From JAIQFL01 sp035295745 (GTDB lineage Bacteria > Acidobacteriota > Terriglobia > Bryobacterales > Bryobacteraceae): a stretch of 21,039 nucleotides of DNA. The notes under the pieces were generated by a model, which saw nothing but the letters and a program-made list of their open reading frames with translations, did not search any database and was not told the DNA's origin. The DNA is taken from positions 1-21,039 of the forward strand of contig DATGIL010000048.1 in the NCBI GenBank assembly GCA_035295745.1, in the 5' to 3' direction. Position 1 is the stretch's first letter; every line of letters starts with the position of its first letter. Positions 7,274-14,318 of this stretch are shown one piece after another. The position numbers and the translations under genes were made by a program.

Positions 7274-7697
7274 CGCGCTGCAGCTCGCAACGAGCCACGA
7301 CCGTAAGGGAGTGGTTTTCGGAACGAATCCGGGCATCGCTTGCTTACGCGCGCGGCTCGCAACGAGTGATTTTCGGAGCGATCGGGACATCGCTTGCTTA
7401 CGCGCGCGGCTCGCAACGAGTGATTTCGGAGGCGATCGGGACATCGCTTGCTTACGCGCCGCGGCTCGCAACGAGTGATTTTCGGAGCGATCGGGACATC
7501 GCTTGCTTACGCGCGCGGCTCGCAACGAGTGATTTCGGAGCGATCGGGACATCGCTTGCGGACGCGCTGCAGCTCGCAACGAGCCACGACCGTAAGGGAG
7601 TGATTTCGGAGCGTTCGGGAACATCGCTTGCTTACGCGCGCGGCTCGCAACGAGTGATTTCTGATCGATCGGGACATCGCTTGCTGATGCGCGGCTC
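7265..7697. repeat. Tandem repeat array of 53-72 bp units between convergent genes
   Basis: Seven units and a partial eighth run head to tail. Taking CGCTTGC as phase they start at about 7265, 7337, 7391, 7445, 7500, 7553, 7625 and 7678. Units 2-5 and 7 are 53-55 bp; units 1 and 6 are about 72 bp because they hold an extra 17 nt (CCACGACCGTAAGGGAG) after CGAG. Each unit contains two small palindromes: CTCG-CAA-CGAG, and in most units AGCGAT-CGGGAC-ATCGCT. Read on the minus strand the long unit gives the SLPYGRGS-like peptide seen in many acidobacterial misannotations. It is not a CRISPR array, as there are no unique spacers. It spans the entire gap between the tRNA-editing gene and the NHL gene, whose stop codons lie in or at the edge of the terminal units. 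Confidence 0.9.
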
Positions 7698-8980
7698 TAG
7701 CCTTTCGTCTTGGGCCAGACGACGCCCTGATCCTTCTTCGTAACGGGCGCGAGGCCCTTGTAAAGGAACTTCTGAATCCGTTGCCCGCGATAGGTTTCCG
7801 TCGTGAACAGATTGCCCTTCGAGTCCGAGGCGATGCTGTGAACCGCGTAGAACTGCCCGGGCTGGCGGCCGCCATCGCCGAAGCTGGTCAGAATTTCCAT
7901 GCTCTCGCGCAGGATGACGTAGACCTTCTCGTTGGCGCCATCTGCCAGGAACATGTACTTTTGCTGCGGATCCTTCGAGAAGACAATGTCCCACACGGAG
8001 CCATCGCCGAGCGTGTTCTTGGCGATGAAGATTTCCTTTACAAAGGTGCCGTCCGGTTTGAAAATCTGGATTCGATCGTTGGGCCGGTCGCAGACGTACA
8101 ACAGCCCGTCATTGGACAACTCGGCGCAATGTACCGGGTTGCGGAACTGCTGGGCGGGAGGGTCAGCCGGATTGTAGCGGCCCAGGTTGGTGTCGTCGGG
8201 CTTGTTGCCGTAAGCGCCCCAGTGGCGTTTGTACTTGCCGGTGTCGGCATCGAATACGATCACGCGATGATTGCCGTATCCATCTGCGACGTAGAGCTCG
8301 TTCGTCTTCGGATCGACGAACATCTTCGCCGGCCCCTTGAGATTCTCCACATCGTTGCTGCCTTTGCTCTGTGAAGGCTTCCCGATCTGCATCAGGAATT
8401 TGCCCTCCTGCGTGAACTTCAGGATCATGTTGTCGTGGTAGGGCGCCGCCGCTCCACGTGCCGCGGGAGCCGGACCGACGTCGTCGCCGCCCGCACCGCG
8501 TCCGCCTCGTGCCGGAGCCCCTCCCGGTACCGCTTCGGGCGCCCGGCCATTGCCGCCAATCCAAACGTTGCCCTTGTAGTCGACGGTGATGCCATGGTTG
8601 GTCGCCGGCCAATCGTAGCCTTCGCCCGGCCCGCCCCAGTGGCCGATCAGATTTCCAGCCTCGTCGAACTCCAACACGGGAGGAGCGGGTACGCAGCACT
8701 CGGCGGCCGGTGGATTGACGGCCGCGTAGGTTTCCATTCTTTCGAGCGCCGCGCCACGATGCACAATCCAGATGTGGTCCTGCGCATCCACCGAAACCCC
8801 GATGACGTTGCCCACGATCCAATGATTGGGCAGGGGCTTGGGCCACATCGGATCCACCTCGAATCGCGGCGCCGTGACCGAGGCGGCATTCACCGCCATG
8901 CGATCGAAGACCACGGACGCGACTCCGAGCGCGCCCAAGGCTCCCACGAAAATCGCTCCGATTCGAAGATTACGCGTCAT
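7697..8980 (-). CDS. Exported NHL-repeat beta-propeller protein
   Basis: Predicted secreted or periplasmic protein of 427 residues. It has an N-terminal signal/anchor (MTRNLRIGAIFVGALGALGV, possible cleavage after residue 32), then NHL-type blades with repeated G-V-D/N-W/Y-V patterns: VIGVSVDAQDHIWIVHRG, HGITVDYKGNVWIGGNG, PAKMFVDPKTNELYVADGYG, AELSNDGLLYVCDRPNDRI, HSIASDSKGNLFTTETYRG. An Ala/Gly-rich insert (GGAPARGGRGAGG) interrupts at about 150-185. NHL propellers bind proteins or ligands, and some are lyases such as the PAL domain; nothing here fixes the activity. GGAGGAG lies just upstream of the ATG, an excellent ribosome-binding site. It is divergent from the HupE-like gene with only 69 bp between the starts. 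Confidence 0.88.
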   Translation of the reverse strand: MTRNLRIGAIFVGALGALGVASVVFDRMAVNAASVTAPRFEVDPMWPKPLPNHWIVGNVIGVSVDAQDHIWIVHRGAALERMETYAAVNPPAAECCVPAPPVLEFDEAGNLIGHWGGPGEGYDWPATNHGITVDYKGNVWIGGNGRAPEAVPGGAPARGGRGAGGDDVGPAPAARGAAAPYHDNMILKFTQEGKFLMQIGKPSQSKGSNDVENLKGPAKMFVDPKTNELYVADGYGNHRVIVFDADTGKYKRHWGAYGNKPDDTNLGRYNPADPPAQQFRNPVHCAELSNDGLLYVCDRPNDRIQIFKPDGTFVKEIFIAKNTLGDGSVWDIVFSKDPQQKYMFLADGANEKVYVILRESMEILTSFGDGGRQPGQFYAVHSIASDSKGNLFTTETYRGQRIQKFLYKGLAPVTKKDQGVVWPKTKG

Positions 8981-9023
8981 GGCTTCTTCTCCTCCACCTC
9001 GTTTGAGGTAAGCTACTCTTCAC

Positions 9024-9043
9024 GGCGGGCATCCCGGCCCGCC
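9024..9043. repeat. Short GC hairpin directly before the HupE-like start
   Basis: A perfect 7-bp stem (GGCGGGC with GCCCGCC) around ATCCCG ends 6 nt before the ATG at 9050, inside the 69-bp gap between two divergent genes. It occupies the place where a Shine-Dalgarno would be and could limit translation, or it may be a small dispersed repeat. Confidence 0.5.
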
Positions 9044-9049
9044 GAGCGA

Positions 9050-10414
9050 ATGCAAGCGATTATACACGATTCGACCGAGCGGTCGTATTGGAAAAGAATC
9101 GGCGCGCCGTACCTTGGTGCCGCAATGCTTTGCCTGTCGTTGACGATGGGTGCGGCGGCGCACGACATTCCGAATGACCTGACGGCGCAACTGTTTCTGC
9201 GGCCGCAAAACGACACGATCCAACTCATGGTCCGCGTGCCGCTGAAGGGCATTCGCGACGTCGTCTTTCCCGAGCGCAGCGGGGGCTTCCTCGATATCGA
9301 GCGCACGAATCCGCTGCTCGCCGATGCGGCGATTCTCTGGATTTCGGATTTCATCGAACTCGACGAGGGAGAGTTGCGTTTGACCCGGAAGCCGCGCGTG
9401 GCCGCGGCCCGCCTCTCGCTCGAAGGCGATCGGTCCTTCGCATCATACGACGCCGCCATCGCGAACTTCGCCGGCCAGTTGCCGGTCGAGACCAACGTGG
9501 TGTGGAACCAGACATTTCTCGACGTCTGGTTTGAGTACCCGATCCACTCCGAGCAATCGCGCTTTTCCATTCACTCCGAATTGGCGCGACTGGGGCAGCG
9601 CGTGATCACGGTGCTGCGATATCTTCCTCCCGGCGGAGCCGTGCGCGCGTTCGAGTTTATAGGCGATCCGGGGCTCGTGCGGCTCGACCCGAGTTGGCAT
9701 CAGGCCGCCTGGCAGTTCGTCGCCATGGGTTTCGAGCACATTCTGGATGGGACCGACCACCTGCTGTTTCTCTTCTGCCTGGTGATCCCGTTCCGGCGAT
9801 TCCGTGCGTTGATTCCCGTAGTGACCGCCTTCACCGTGGCGCACTCGATCACTCTTATCGCGTCGGCATACGATCTGGCTCCCGACGCCCTATGGTTCCC
9901 ACCGTTGATCGAGACGATGATTGCGTTATCGATTGTCTACATGGCGCTCGAGAACATCGCCGGCGGCGCCACGCTGCATCGCCGCTGGATGATCGCGTTC
10001 GGATTCGGACTCGTGCACGGTTTCGGCTTTTCGTTTGCGCTACGGCAGACGCTGCAGTTCGCAGGCTCCCATCTTCTGACCTCCCTGCTCTCCTTCAATA
10101 TCGGAGTCGAACTGGGCCAGTTGTTGGTCCTGGTGCTGCTGATCCCTGCCCTGGAAATGCTCTTCCGCTTCGTGGTGGCGGAACGCATGGGAACCATCAT
10201 CCTTTCGGCGCTGGTGGCACATACCGGTTGGCATTGGATGACGGAGCGGGCGGAGCGTTTGAATCAGTATCACTTCCAGTGGCCCACACTGACGCCCGCA
10301 TTGGTGGCAGCGGCACTCCGCTGGTTGATGGTCGCGGTGTTTCTGGGGGGACTGTATTGGTGGATTCGCGGCGTGGTGCGAAGGAAACCGGAAACTCGCC
10401 AGGAAACGCAGTGA
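9050..10414 (+). CDS. HupE/UreJ-type membrane protein with extracytoplasmic domain
   Basis: Predicted inner-membrane protein of 454 residues. A signal peptide (MLCLSLTMGAAA, cleavage near AAA-HD at about residue 37) leads to an extracytoplasmic beta-rich domain (about 40-220), then six or seven membrane segments in the C-terminal half. The membrane part has the histidine/aspartate motifs of the HupE/UreJ_2 group: FEHILDGTDHLLFLF, TVAHSITLIA, LVHGFGFSFALR and HTGWHW. HupE/UreJ proteins are linked to nickel or cobalt uptake, but no urease or hydrogenase genes are nearby, and members with this architecture in acidobacteria are uncharacterised. The start at 9050 is the first Met leaving a sensible signal peptide; the frame is open much further upstream but that part only shadows the divergent NHL gene. 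The hydrolase gene begins 50 bp downstream. Confidence 0.85.
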   Translation: MQAIIHDSTERSYWKRIGAPYLGAAMLCLSLTMGAAAHDIPNDLTAQLFLRPQNDTIQLMVRVPLKGIRDVVFPERSGGFLDIERTNPLLADAAILWISDFIELDEGELRLTRKPRVAAARLSLEGDRSFASYDAAIANFAGQLPVETNVVWNQTFLDVWFEYPIHSEQSRFSIHSELARLGQRVITVLRYLPPGGAVRAFEFIGDPGLVRLDPSWHQAAWQFVAMGFEHILDGTDHLLFLFCLVIPFRRFRALIPVVTAFTVAHSITLIASAYDLAPDALWFPPLIETMIALSIVYMALENIAGGATLHRRWMIAFGFGLVHGFGFSFALRQTLQFAGSHLLTSLLSFNIGVELGQLLVLVLLIPALEMLFRFVVAERMGTIILSALVAHTGWHWMTERAERLNQYHFQWPTLTPALVAAALRWLMVAVFLGGLYWWIRGVVRRKPETRQETQ

Positions 10415-10464
10415 GCTTGCCGCCGCTGGGCGGTCCGCGTATCATGAGCACGGAGGATTTCGGG

Positions 10465-11445
10465 ATGCGCTTTTTGTCTCTGCTGCTGTGCCTCACGCCG
10501 GTGGCCCTTGCCCAAACGAACGGATCGAATGCTCCCAAGGCGCCTACCGATGTCAAGCCGGGCAGCATCACCTACGAAGAGATTGCGTATCCGTATCCCG
10601 TCGCTTACCTGCCTCTCACGCTGTATGGTCAAGACGTGCGGATGGCGTACATGGACGTGCCGCCGGCGGGCACGCCGAACGGCCGCACAGCGGTGCTGTT
10701 TCACGGAATGAATTTCGGCGGCTTCTACTTTGCCGGACCGATCGAAGTCCTGCGCAAGGAGGGCTTTCGCGTCATCGTACCGGACCAGATCGGGTTCGGC
10801 CGCTCCTCGAAGCCGATCATCCCGTACAACTTTCACGATATGGCGCTGAACAGTCGCAAGCTCCTCGAATCGCTGGGGGTCGCCAAGGCCACGATCATCG
10901 GGCACTCGATGGGAGGCATGCTGGCCGCACGCTTCACCGCGTCGTACCCAGAAATTGCGGAGCGTGCGGTGATCTACGATCCAATCGGACTGACCGACCC
11001 CCGCTACGACAGGCCGTGGCGAAGCACCGACGAAGCGTACAAGGCGTCGATGGCGCAGACCAACGATCAGCGGTGGCAGGGATTTTACGCCAACATCCGG
11101 CGCTACTTCCCGTCGCCCGGCGCCTGGAAGCCGGAGTATGAGCAGTACGTGCGAATCCTATACGCGCCCACGTTGAGCGGCGATTGGCCGCGCCTCGCGA
11201 TGGTGCGCGCGATCTACCAGCAGATCACCTATCTGGACCCAGTGGTGTACGACTGGCCTCACATCAAGTCGAAGACGCTGGTGATTGGCGGCGAGAAAGA
11301 CGGGCAGGATTTTCCCGCCCTCGCGAAACACATTGCCGACACGATTCCTGGAGCGCAACTCGTGATCATTCCCAATGCAGGACACGTTCCGCATCTGGAA
11401 GTGCCGGATGTCTTCTACCAGGAGTTGCTGAAATTCGTGAAGTAG
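10465..11445 (+). CDS. Exported alpha/beta-fold hydrolase
   Basis: Predicted periplasmic or secreted serine hydrolase of 326 residues. A classic signal peptide is MRFLSLLLCLTPVALAQ, with cleavage before QTNG. The alpha/beta hydrolase domain has the oxyanion-hole HGMN (about 80-83), DQIGFGRSSKP, the nucleophile elbow GHSMGG (Ser148), the acid in GGEKDGQD (Asp279 likely) and the catalytic His in NAGHVPHLE (His307). The sequence is of the haloalkane dehalogenase / C-C hydrolase / esterase superfamily; the substrate cannot be told. GGAGG at 10452-10456 lies 8 nt before the ATG at 10465, which decides this start over an ATG at 10444. It is 50 bp downstream of the HupE-like gene, so one transcript is likely. 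Confidence 0.9.
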   Translation: MRFLSLLLCLTPVALAQTNGSNAPKAPTDVKPGSITYEEIAYPYPVAYLPLTLYGQDVRMAYMDVPPAGTPNGRTAVLFHGMNFGGFYFAGPIEVLRKEGFRVIVPDQIGFGRSSKPIIPYNFHDMALNSRKLLESLGVAKATIIGHSMGGMLAARFTASYPEIAERAVIYDPIGLTDPRYDRPWRSTDEAYKASMAQTNDQRWQGFYANIRRYFPSPGAWKPEYEQYVRILYAPTLSGDWPRLAMVRAIYQQITYLDPVVYDWPHIKSKTLVIGGEKDGQDFPALAKHIADTIPGAQLVIIPNAGHVPHLEVPDVFYQELLKFVK

Positions 11446-11479
11446 CAACGGAGAACGCCAGAGAGCGAGGCGCAAGTCA

Positions 11480-11524
11480 GGGGTTGGGGGCTGGGGGTTA
11501 GGGGTTAGGGGATAGGGGTTCGGG
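11480..11524 (+). repeat. Telomere-like G-run tract (G-quadruplex candidate)
   Basis: Seven runs of three to five G are separated by TT, CT, TTA, TTA, ATA and TTC, giving several GGGGTTA-like steps, 35 nt after the hydrolase stop. The G-rich strand is the coding strand of the hydrolase, so the mRNA 3' end could also form the structure. It resembles the arms of the dnaK-dnaJ inverted repeat but is not part of a palindrome. Confidence 0.75.
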
Positions 11525-11703
11525 TTCGCGGCGTGTCGCCGTGGCCGAGCCTATCTGCCTGGCGAACCCGCCGTTTTCATCGGAATCCATGGCGGCGAGG
11601 CAGCCCAAGACCACTCCTGCTTGCCGTCACCTCAGACACCATCGCCGAGACTTATCGCGCGTCGGCAGTTCTGACTTCAGGAAGGATCCGTGGACATCCG
11701 AAA

Positions 11704-11744
11704 CGCGTCGAGACGAGTCTCGACGCGGCAAACAGGGTGTTTGC
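11704..11744 (-). terminator. Tandem hairpins downstream of the ADOP permease gene
   Basis: Two perfect palindromes abut. GCAAACA-GGG-TGTTTGC (11728-11744) has a 7-bp stem; CGCGTCGAGAC-GA-GTCTCGACGCG (11704-11727) has an 11-bp stem and a minimal loop. They start 6 bp after the permease stop. On the minus strand the second hairpin is followed only by TTTCGG, so it is a weak classic terminator, but the position fits termination or 3'-end protection. Confidence 0.6.
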
Positions 11745-11750
11745 GCCACG

Positions 11751-14219
11751 TTACTCCGCTCGCAACGCCTCCAGCGGATTCACGCGAGACGCGCGATGCG
11801 CCGGTATGTAACTCGCCGCCGCGGCAGCGGCCAGCAACATGCCAGAGACCGACGCGTACGTCAGCACGTCCATTGGACTGACCTCGTAAAGCAGAGAACC
11901 CATGACACGCGTCAGTGCCGCCGCCGACCCTAGCCCGATCGCCACACCAATCACCGCCAGCAGCATGCCGTTGCGAACCACCATACTTTTCAGCGAGCCC
12001 TGCGGAGCACCTAGCGCAATCCGAATCCCCAGCTCGCGCGTGCGTTGCGAAACCGAATACGAGATCACGCCATAGATTCCGACGATTCCCAGGAGCAATG
12101 CCATCCCTCCGGCCACCGCCAGCATCACCAGCGCGAAGGAACTCCGCGCCATCGAGTCGCGATAGATCTGCTCCAGTGTGCTGACCCGTGCGATCGGAAG
12201 ATCTGCGTCGATTGACCAGATTGCCTGGCGCGCCTGCTGCACAAAGCTCTCAGAACCGGCTCGATTGCTACGAATGGTGAACACTATGCCGCGCTGCACC
12301 AGGACGGGGTTGCCCCAAAAGACGTTCATCATGGCAGGCCAATAAACCGTCGTCGGGGCCTTTTGGTCGGCGCCATCCAAGCGCACATCCCCCACCACGC
12401 CGACGATCTCACGCCACGGATCCGCCATGCCCTCGCGAATGCGTTTGCCGAGCGCCGCGCCCGGAGTGTGCCACATTTCGCGCGCCATATTTTCCGAGAC
12501 GATGGTGACGTTTCTTCGCTCGTAAAGATCGGTCCAGTTGAAGTCGCGGCCCGCGATCAACGGCGTGCCCATCGTTTGAAAAAAGCCGGGGGCGACAAAC
12601 TTGAACCGGCGAAGCGGCGGAAGCTGTCCTTCGCGATACGTGCGATCTTCGGCGTAGAGCACGTCCGTGCTGTTGTTGCCGTCTGTCGGAACGGAATTGC
12701 CGAACGCCACCGAGGTCACGCCTGGAATCGCCGCGATCTTCTCCTGCATCTCCTGCTGCATGCGGACCACGCGCTCGGGCTCCTTCACCTGGGCATCGGG
12801 GATGTAGATCCGCATGGTTTGCAACTCGGCTGGAGCGGTGAATCCCGTGTGTACATTGCGCAGAGCCTGGAAAGTGCGGATCATCAGTCCCGAGCCGATC
12901 AGCAGCACAACCGCCAGAGCCATCTGCAACACGACCAGGCCGCTGCGGGCGCGCTGCGCTTCGCGGCTTTGACTCAAGGTACGCCCGCCAGCTCGCAGTG
13001 CGAGCGTGACCTTGGGCGTGGCGTGTTTGATCACAGGAATCAATCCGAAGAACAAACCTGCCACCACCGAGACCACCAGCGTGAAGAGCAGGGACGCAGC
13101 ATCGATCGTGATGTTCTCGACGCGCGGCAGAAATGCGGGGGCGTTCGCGCGGAGGAACTGCAATGCCCCATAGGCGAGAGTGATGCCTGCCGCACCACCA
13201 AGCACGCCGAGGATGACACTCTCCAGGAGCAGCGCACCTGCCAGGCGAGTCCAACTCGCGCCGATGGCCACCCGCACCGCAAGTTCCTGCTGGCGCCCTT
13301 CCGCCCTCACCAGCAGCAGGTTGGCAACGTTGGCGCAGGCAATCAAGAGCACGGCGGCGATACTGCCCATCAGCACCCAAAGCACGTTGCTCAAGCTGCC
13401 GACCACATCCTGTTTGAGGAAGCGGGCGTTGGACTGAATCTTGGCTTCTTCGAACATCTTGACGCTGAACCCCGGAGGCGCGGCAAACCTCTGATTCACA
13501 ATCGGGATCATGCGGCCCACGTCGGCATTCGCCTGTGCCAGTGTGACGCCCGGCTTCAGCCTGGCAATACCGTGAAAACTGAAATTTCCGAGAGTGGTCT
13601 TTGCCCGATCGAATCGCAGCGGCAGCAACAATTCAGGTTTCAGGTCGAGAAATCGAAAACTCTGCGGCATGACGCCGATGATCTCGTGCGGCCTCCCATC
13701 CACCAGGAGATTGCGGCCGATCACGGCAGGATCGGCGCCGAAACGCCGCTGCCAATAGCCGTACGTCAAGATCACGGTTTGCGGACTCTGCGGGCTATCG
13801 TCGCGCGGCGTAAACCAGCGCCCCATGGCGGGCTGGATCCCGAGGGCATTCAGTGTTCCTTCGGTTACATCGAGGCTACGCACCTGTTCGGGTGCGCCGG
13901 TGCCGGTTACGCTCGAGGAGTCGCCATTCCAGAGACCGAATTGCTGGAAAGTCTGATTCTCTTCGTGGAACGTGAAGTAATTCGACGGCGCCAACTCGCA
14001 GTCGTTGAGGCCGACCGCGGGAGCCGTCAACATCACGCTGAGCAATTCCTCCGGATGCGGATAGGGCAAGGGCTTCAGCAGAATACCGTTGACCACGCTA
14101 AAAATTGCCGTGTTCGCGCCGATGCCGAGGCCGATCGTGATCACCGTGATGACGGTGAACATCGGAGTTCGCGCCAGGCCGCGCAGAACATGCCGGATTT
14201 GCTGTCCCAGAGTTCCCAT
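11751..14219 (-). CDS. ADOP-type ABC transporter permease (MacB/FtsX duplicated)
   Basis: Membrane permease of 822 residues of the acidobacterial duplicated orphan permease type. TM1 (about 19-45) has the hallmark TIGLGIGANTAIFSVVNGIL then LKPLPYP. An extracytoplasmic MacB-PCD domain follows (about 50-275). The first FtsX unit lies at about 280-400 (IACANVANLLLVRAEGRQQE, LAVRVAIGAS). A second N-terminal TM at about 430 (LVVLQMALAVVLLIGSGLMI) and a second periplasmic domain lead to the second FtsX unit at about 690-822 (GIYGVISYSVSQRTRELGIR, SRVNPLEALRAE). No ATPase gene is adjacent, as usual for this orphan family. The open frame extends to 14405, but the Met at 14219 starts the conserved family N-terminus. 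It is divergent from the SUMF1-like gene. Substrate is unknown; MacB relatives act in efflux or mechanotransmission. Confidence 0.92.
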   Translation of the reverse strand: MGTLGQQIRHVLRGLARTPMFTVITVITIGLGIGANTAIFSVVNGILLKPLPYPHPEELLSVMLTAPAVGLNDCELAPSNYFTFHEENQTFQQFGLWNGDSSSVTGTGAPEQVRSLDVTEGTLNALGIQPAMGRWFTPRDDSPQSPQTVILTYGYWQRRFGADPAVIGRNLLVDGRPHEIIGVMPQSFRFLDLKPELLLPLRFDRAKTTLGNFSFHGIARLKPGVTLAQANADVGRMIPIVNQRFAAPPGFSVKMFEEAKIQSNARFLKQDVVGSLSNVLWVLMGSIAAVLLIACANVANLLLVRAEGRQQELAVRVAIGASWTRLAGALLLESVILGVLGGAAGITLAYGALQFLRANAPAFLPRVENITIDAASLLFTLVVSVVAGLFFGLIPVIKHATPKVTLALRAGGRTLSQSREAQRARSGLVVLQMALAVVLLIGSGLMIRTFQALRNVHTGFTAPAELQTMRIYIPDAQVKEPERVVRMQQEMQEKIAAIPGVTSVAFGNSVPTDGNNSTDVLYAEDRTYREGQLPPLRRFKFVAPGFFQTMGTPLIAGRDFNWTDLYERRNVTIVSENMAREMWHTPGAALGKRIREGMADPWREIVGVVGDVRLDGADQKAPTTVYWPAMMNVFWGNPVLVQRGIVFTIRSNRAGSESFVQQARQAIWSIDADLPIARVSTLEQIYRDSMARSSFALVMLAVAGGMALLLGIVGIYGVISYSVSQRTRELGIRIALGAPQGSLKSMVVRNGMLLAVIGVAIGLGSAAALTRVMGSLLYEVSPMDVLTYASVSGMLLAAAAAASYIPAHRASRVNPLEALRAE

Positions 14220-14303
14220 AGATATCAACTCATACGCTGCAACGCGGGCAAAGTTCGCAATTTCTTGCGACGCGCCAATGCCGGACGAGAGAAACAACCC
14301 GGA

Positions 14304-14318
14304 TACACTATTCGAAGG
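14304..14318 (+). promoter_or_regulatory. Candidate -10 element of the SUMF1-like gene (leaderless start)
   Basis: TACACT at 14304-14309 fits the TAnnnT form of a -10 element and would place transcription start near 14316, about 3 nt before the ATG at 14319. This would explain the missing Shine-Dalgarno. No -35 match is seen. Confidence 0.3.

Larger units (their letters stand above)
11446..11750. other. Gene-free stretch between convergent hydrolase and ADOP permease genes
   Basis: No credible gene is seen. It holds, in order, the G-run tract (11480-11524); a long-range 9-bp inverted repeat CGGGTTCGC/GCGAACCCG (11521-11529 with 11562-11570) followed by CCGTTTTC, which may terminate the hydrolase transcript; about 130 bp without visible structure; and the tandem hairpins that probably end the permease transcript. 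Confidence 0.6.

Noticed and set aside
7265..7697. CRISPR array
   Set aside because: The units are contiguous with no unique spacers, lengths vary, and no cas genes are present.
7267..7743. Open frames on both strands within the tandem array (repeated RGSQRV or SLRAARVSKRCPD peptides)
   Set aside because: They result from translating the tandem DNA repeat; there is no start context and no protein family.
8435..9049. Upstream extension of the HupE-like frame
   Set aside because: It lies antisense to the NHL gene and lacks protein-like composition; the signal peptide begins after 9050.
9694..10464. Upstream extension of the alpha/beta hydrolase frame
   Set aside because: It overlaps the HupE-like gene out of frame; a strong ribosome-binding site and signal peptide fix the start at 10465.
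11480..11524. A true telomere or linear replicon end
   Set aside because: The tract is internal with ordinary genes on both sides, and no telomere resolvase or terminal protein gene is present.
11541..11933. 130-codon + strand frame after the G-run tract
   Set aside because: It overlaps the terminator hairpins and the permease 3' end antisense, and its Arg/His-rich composition is that of a shadow.
12363..14318. Very long + strand extension of the SUMF1-like frame (to 869 codons)
   Set aside because: The upstream part is antisense to the ADOP permease, is rich in His, Arg and Gln typical of shadow frames, and family similarity begins only at 14319.
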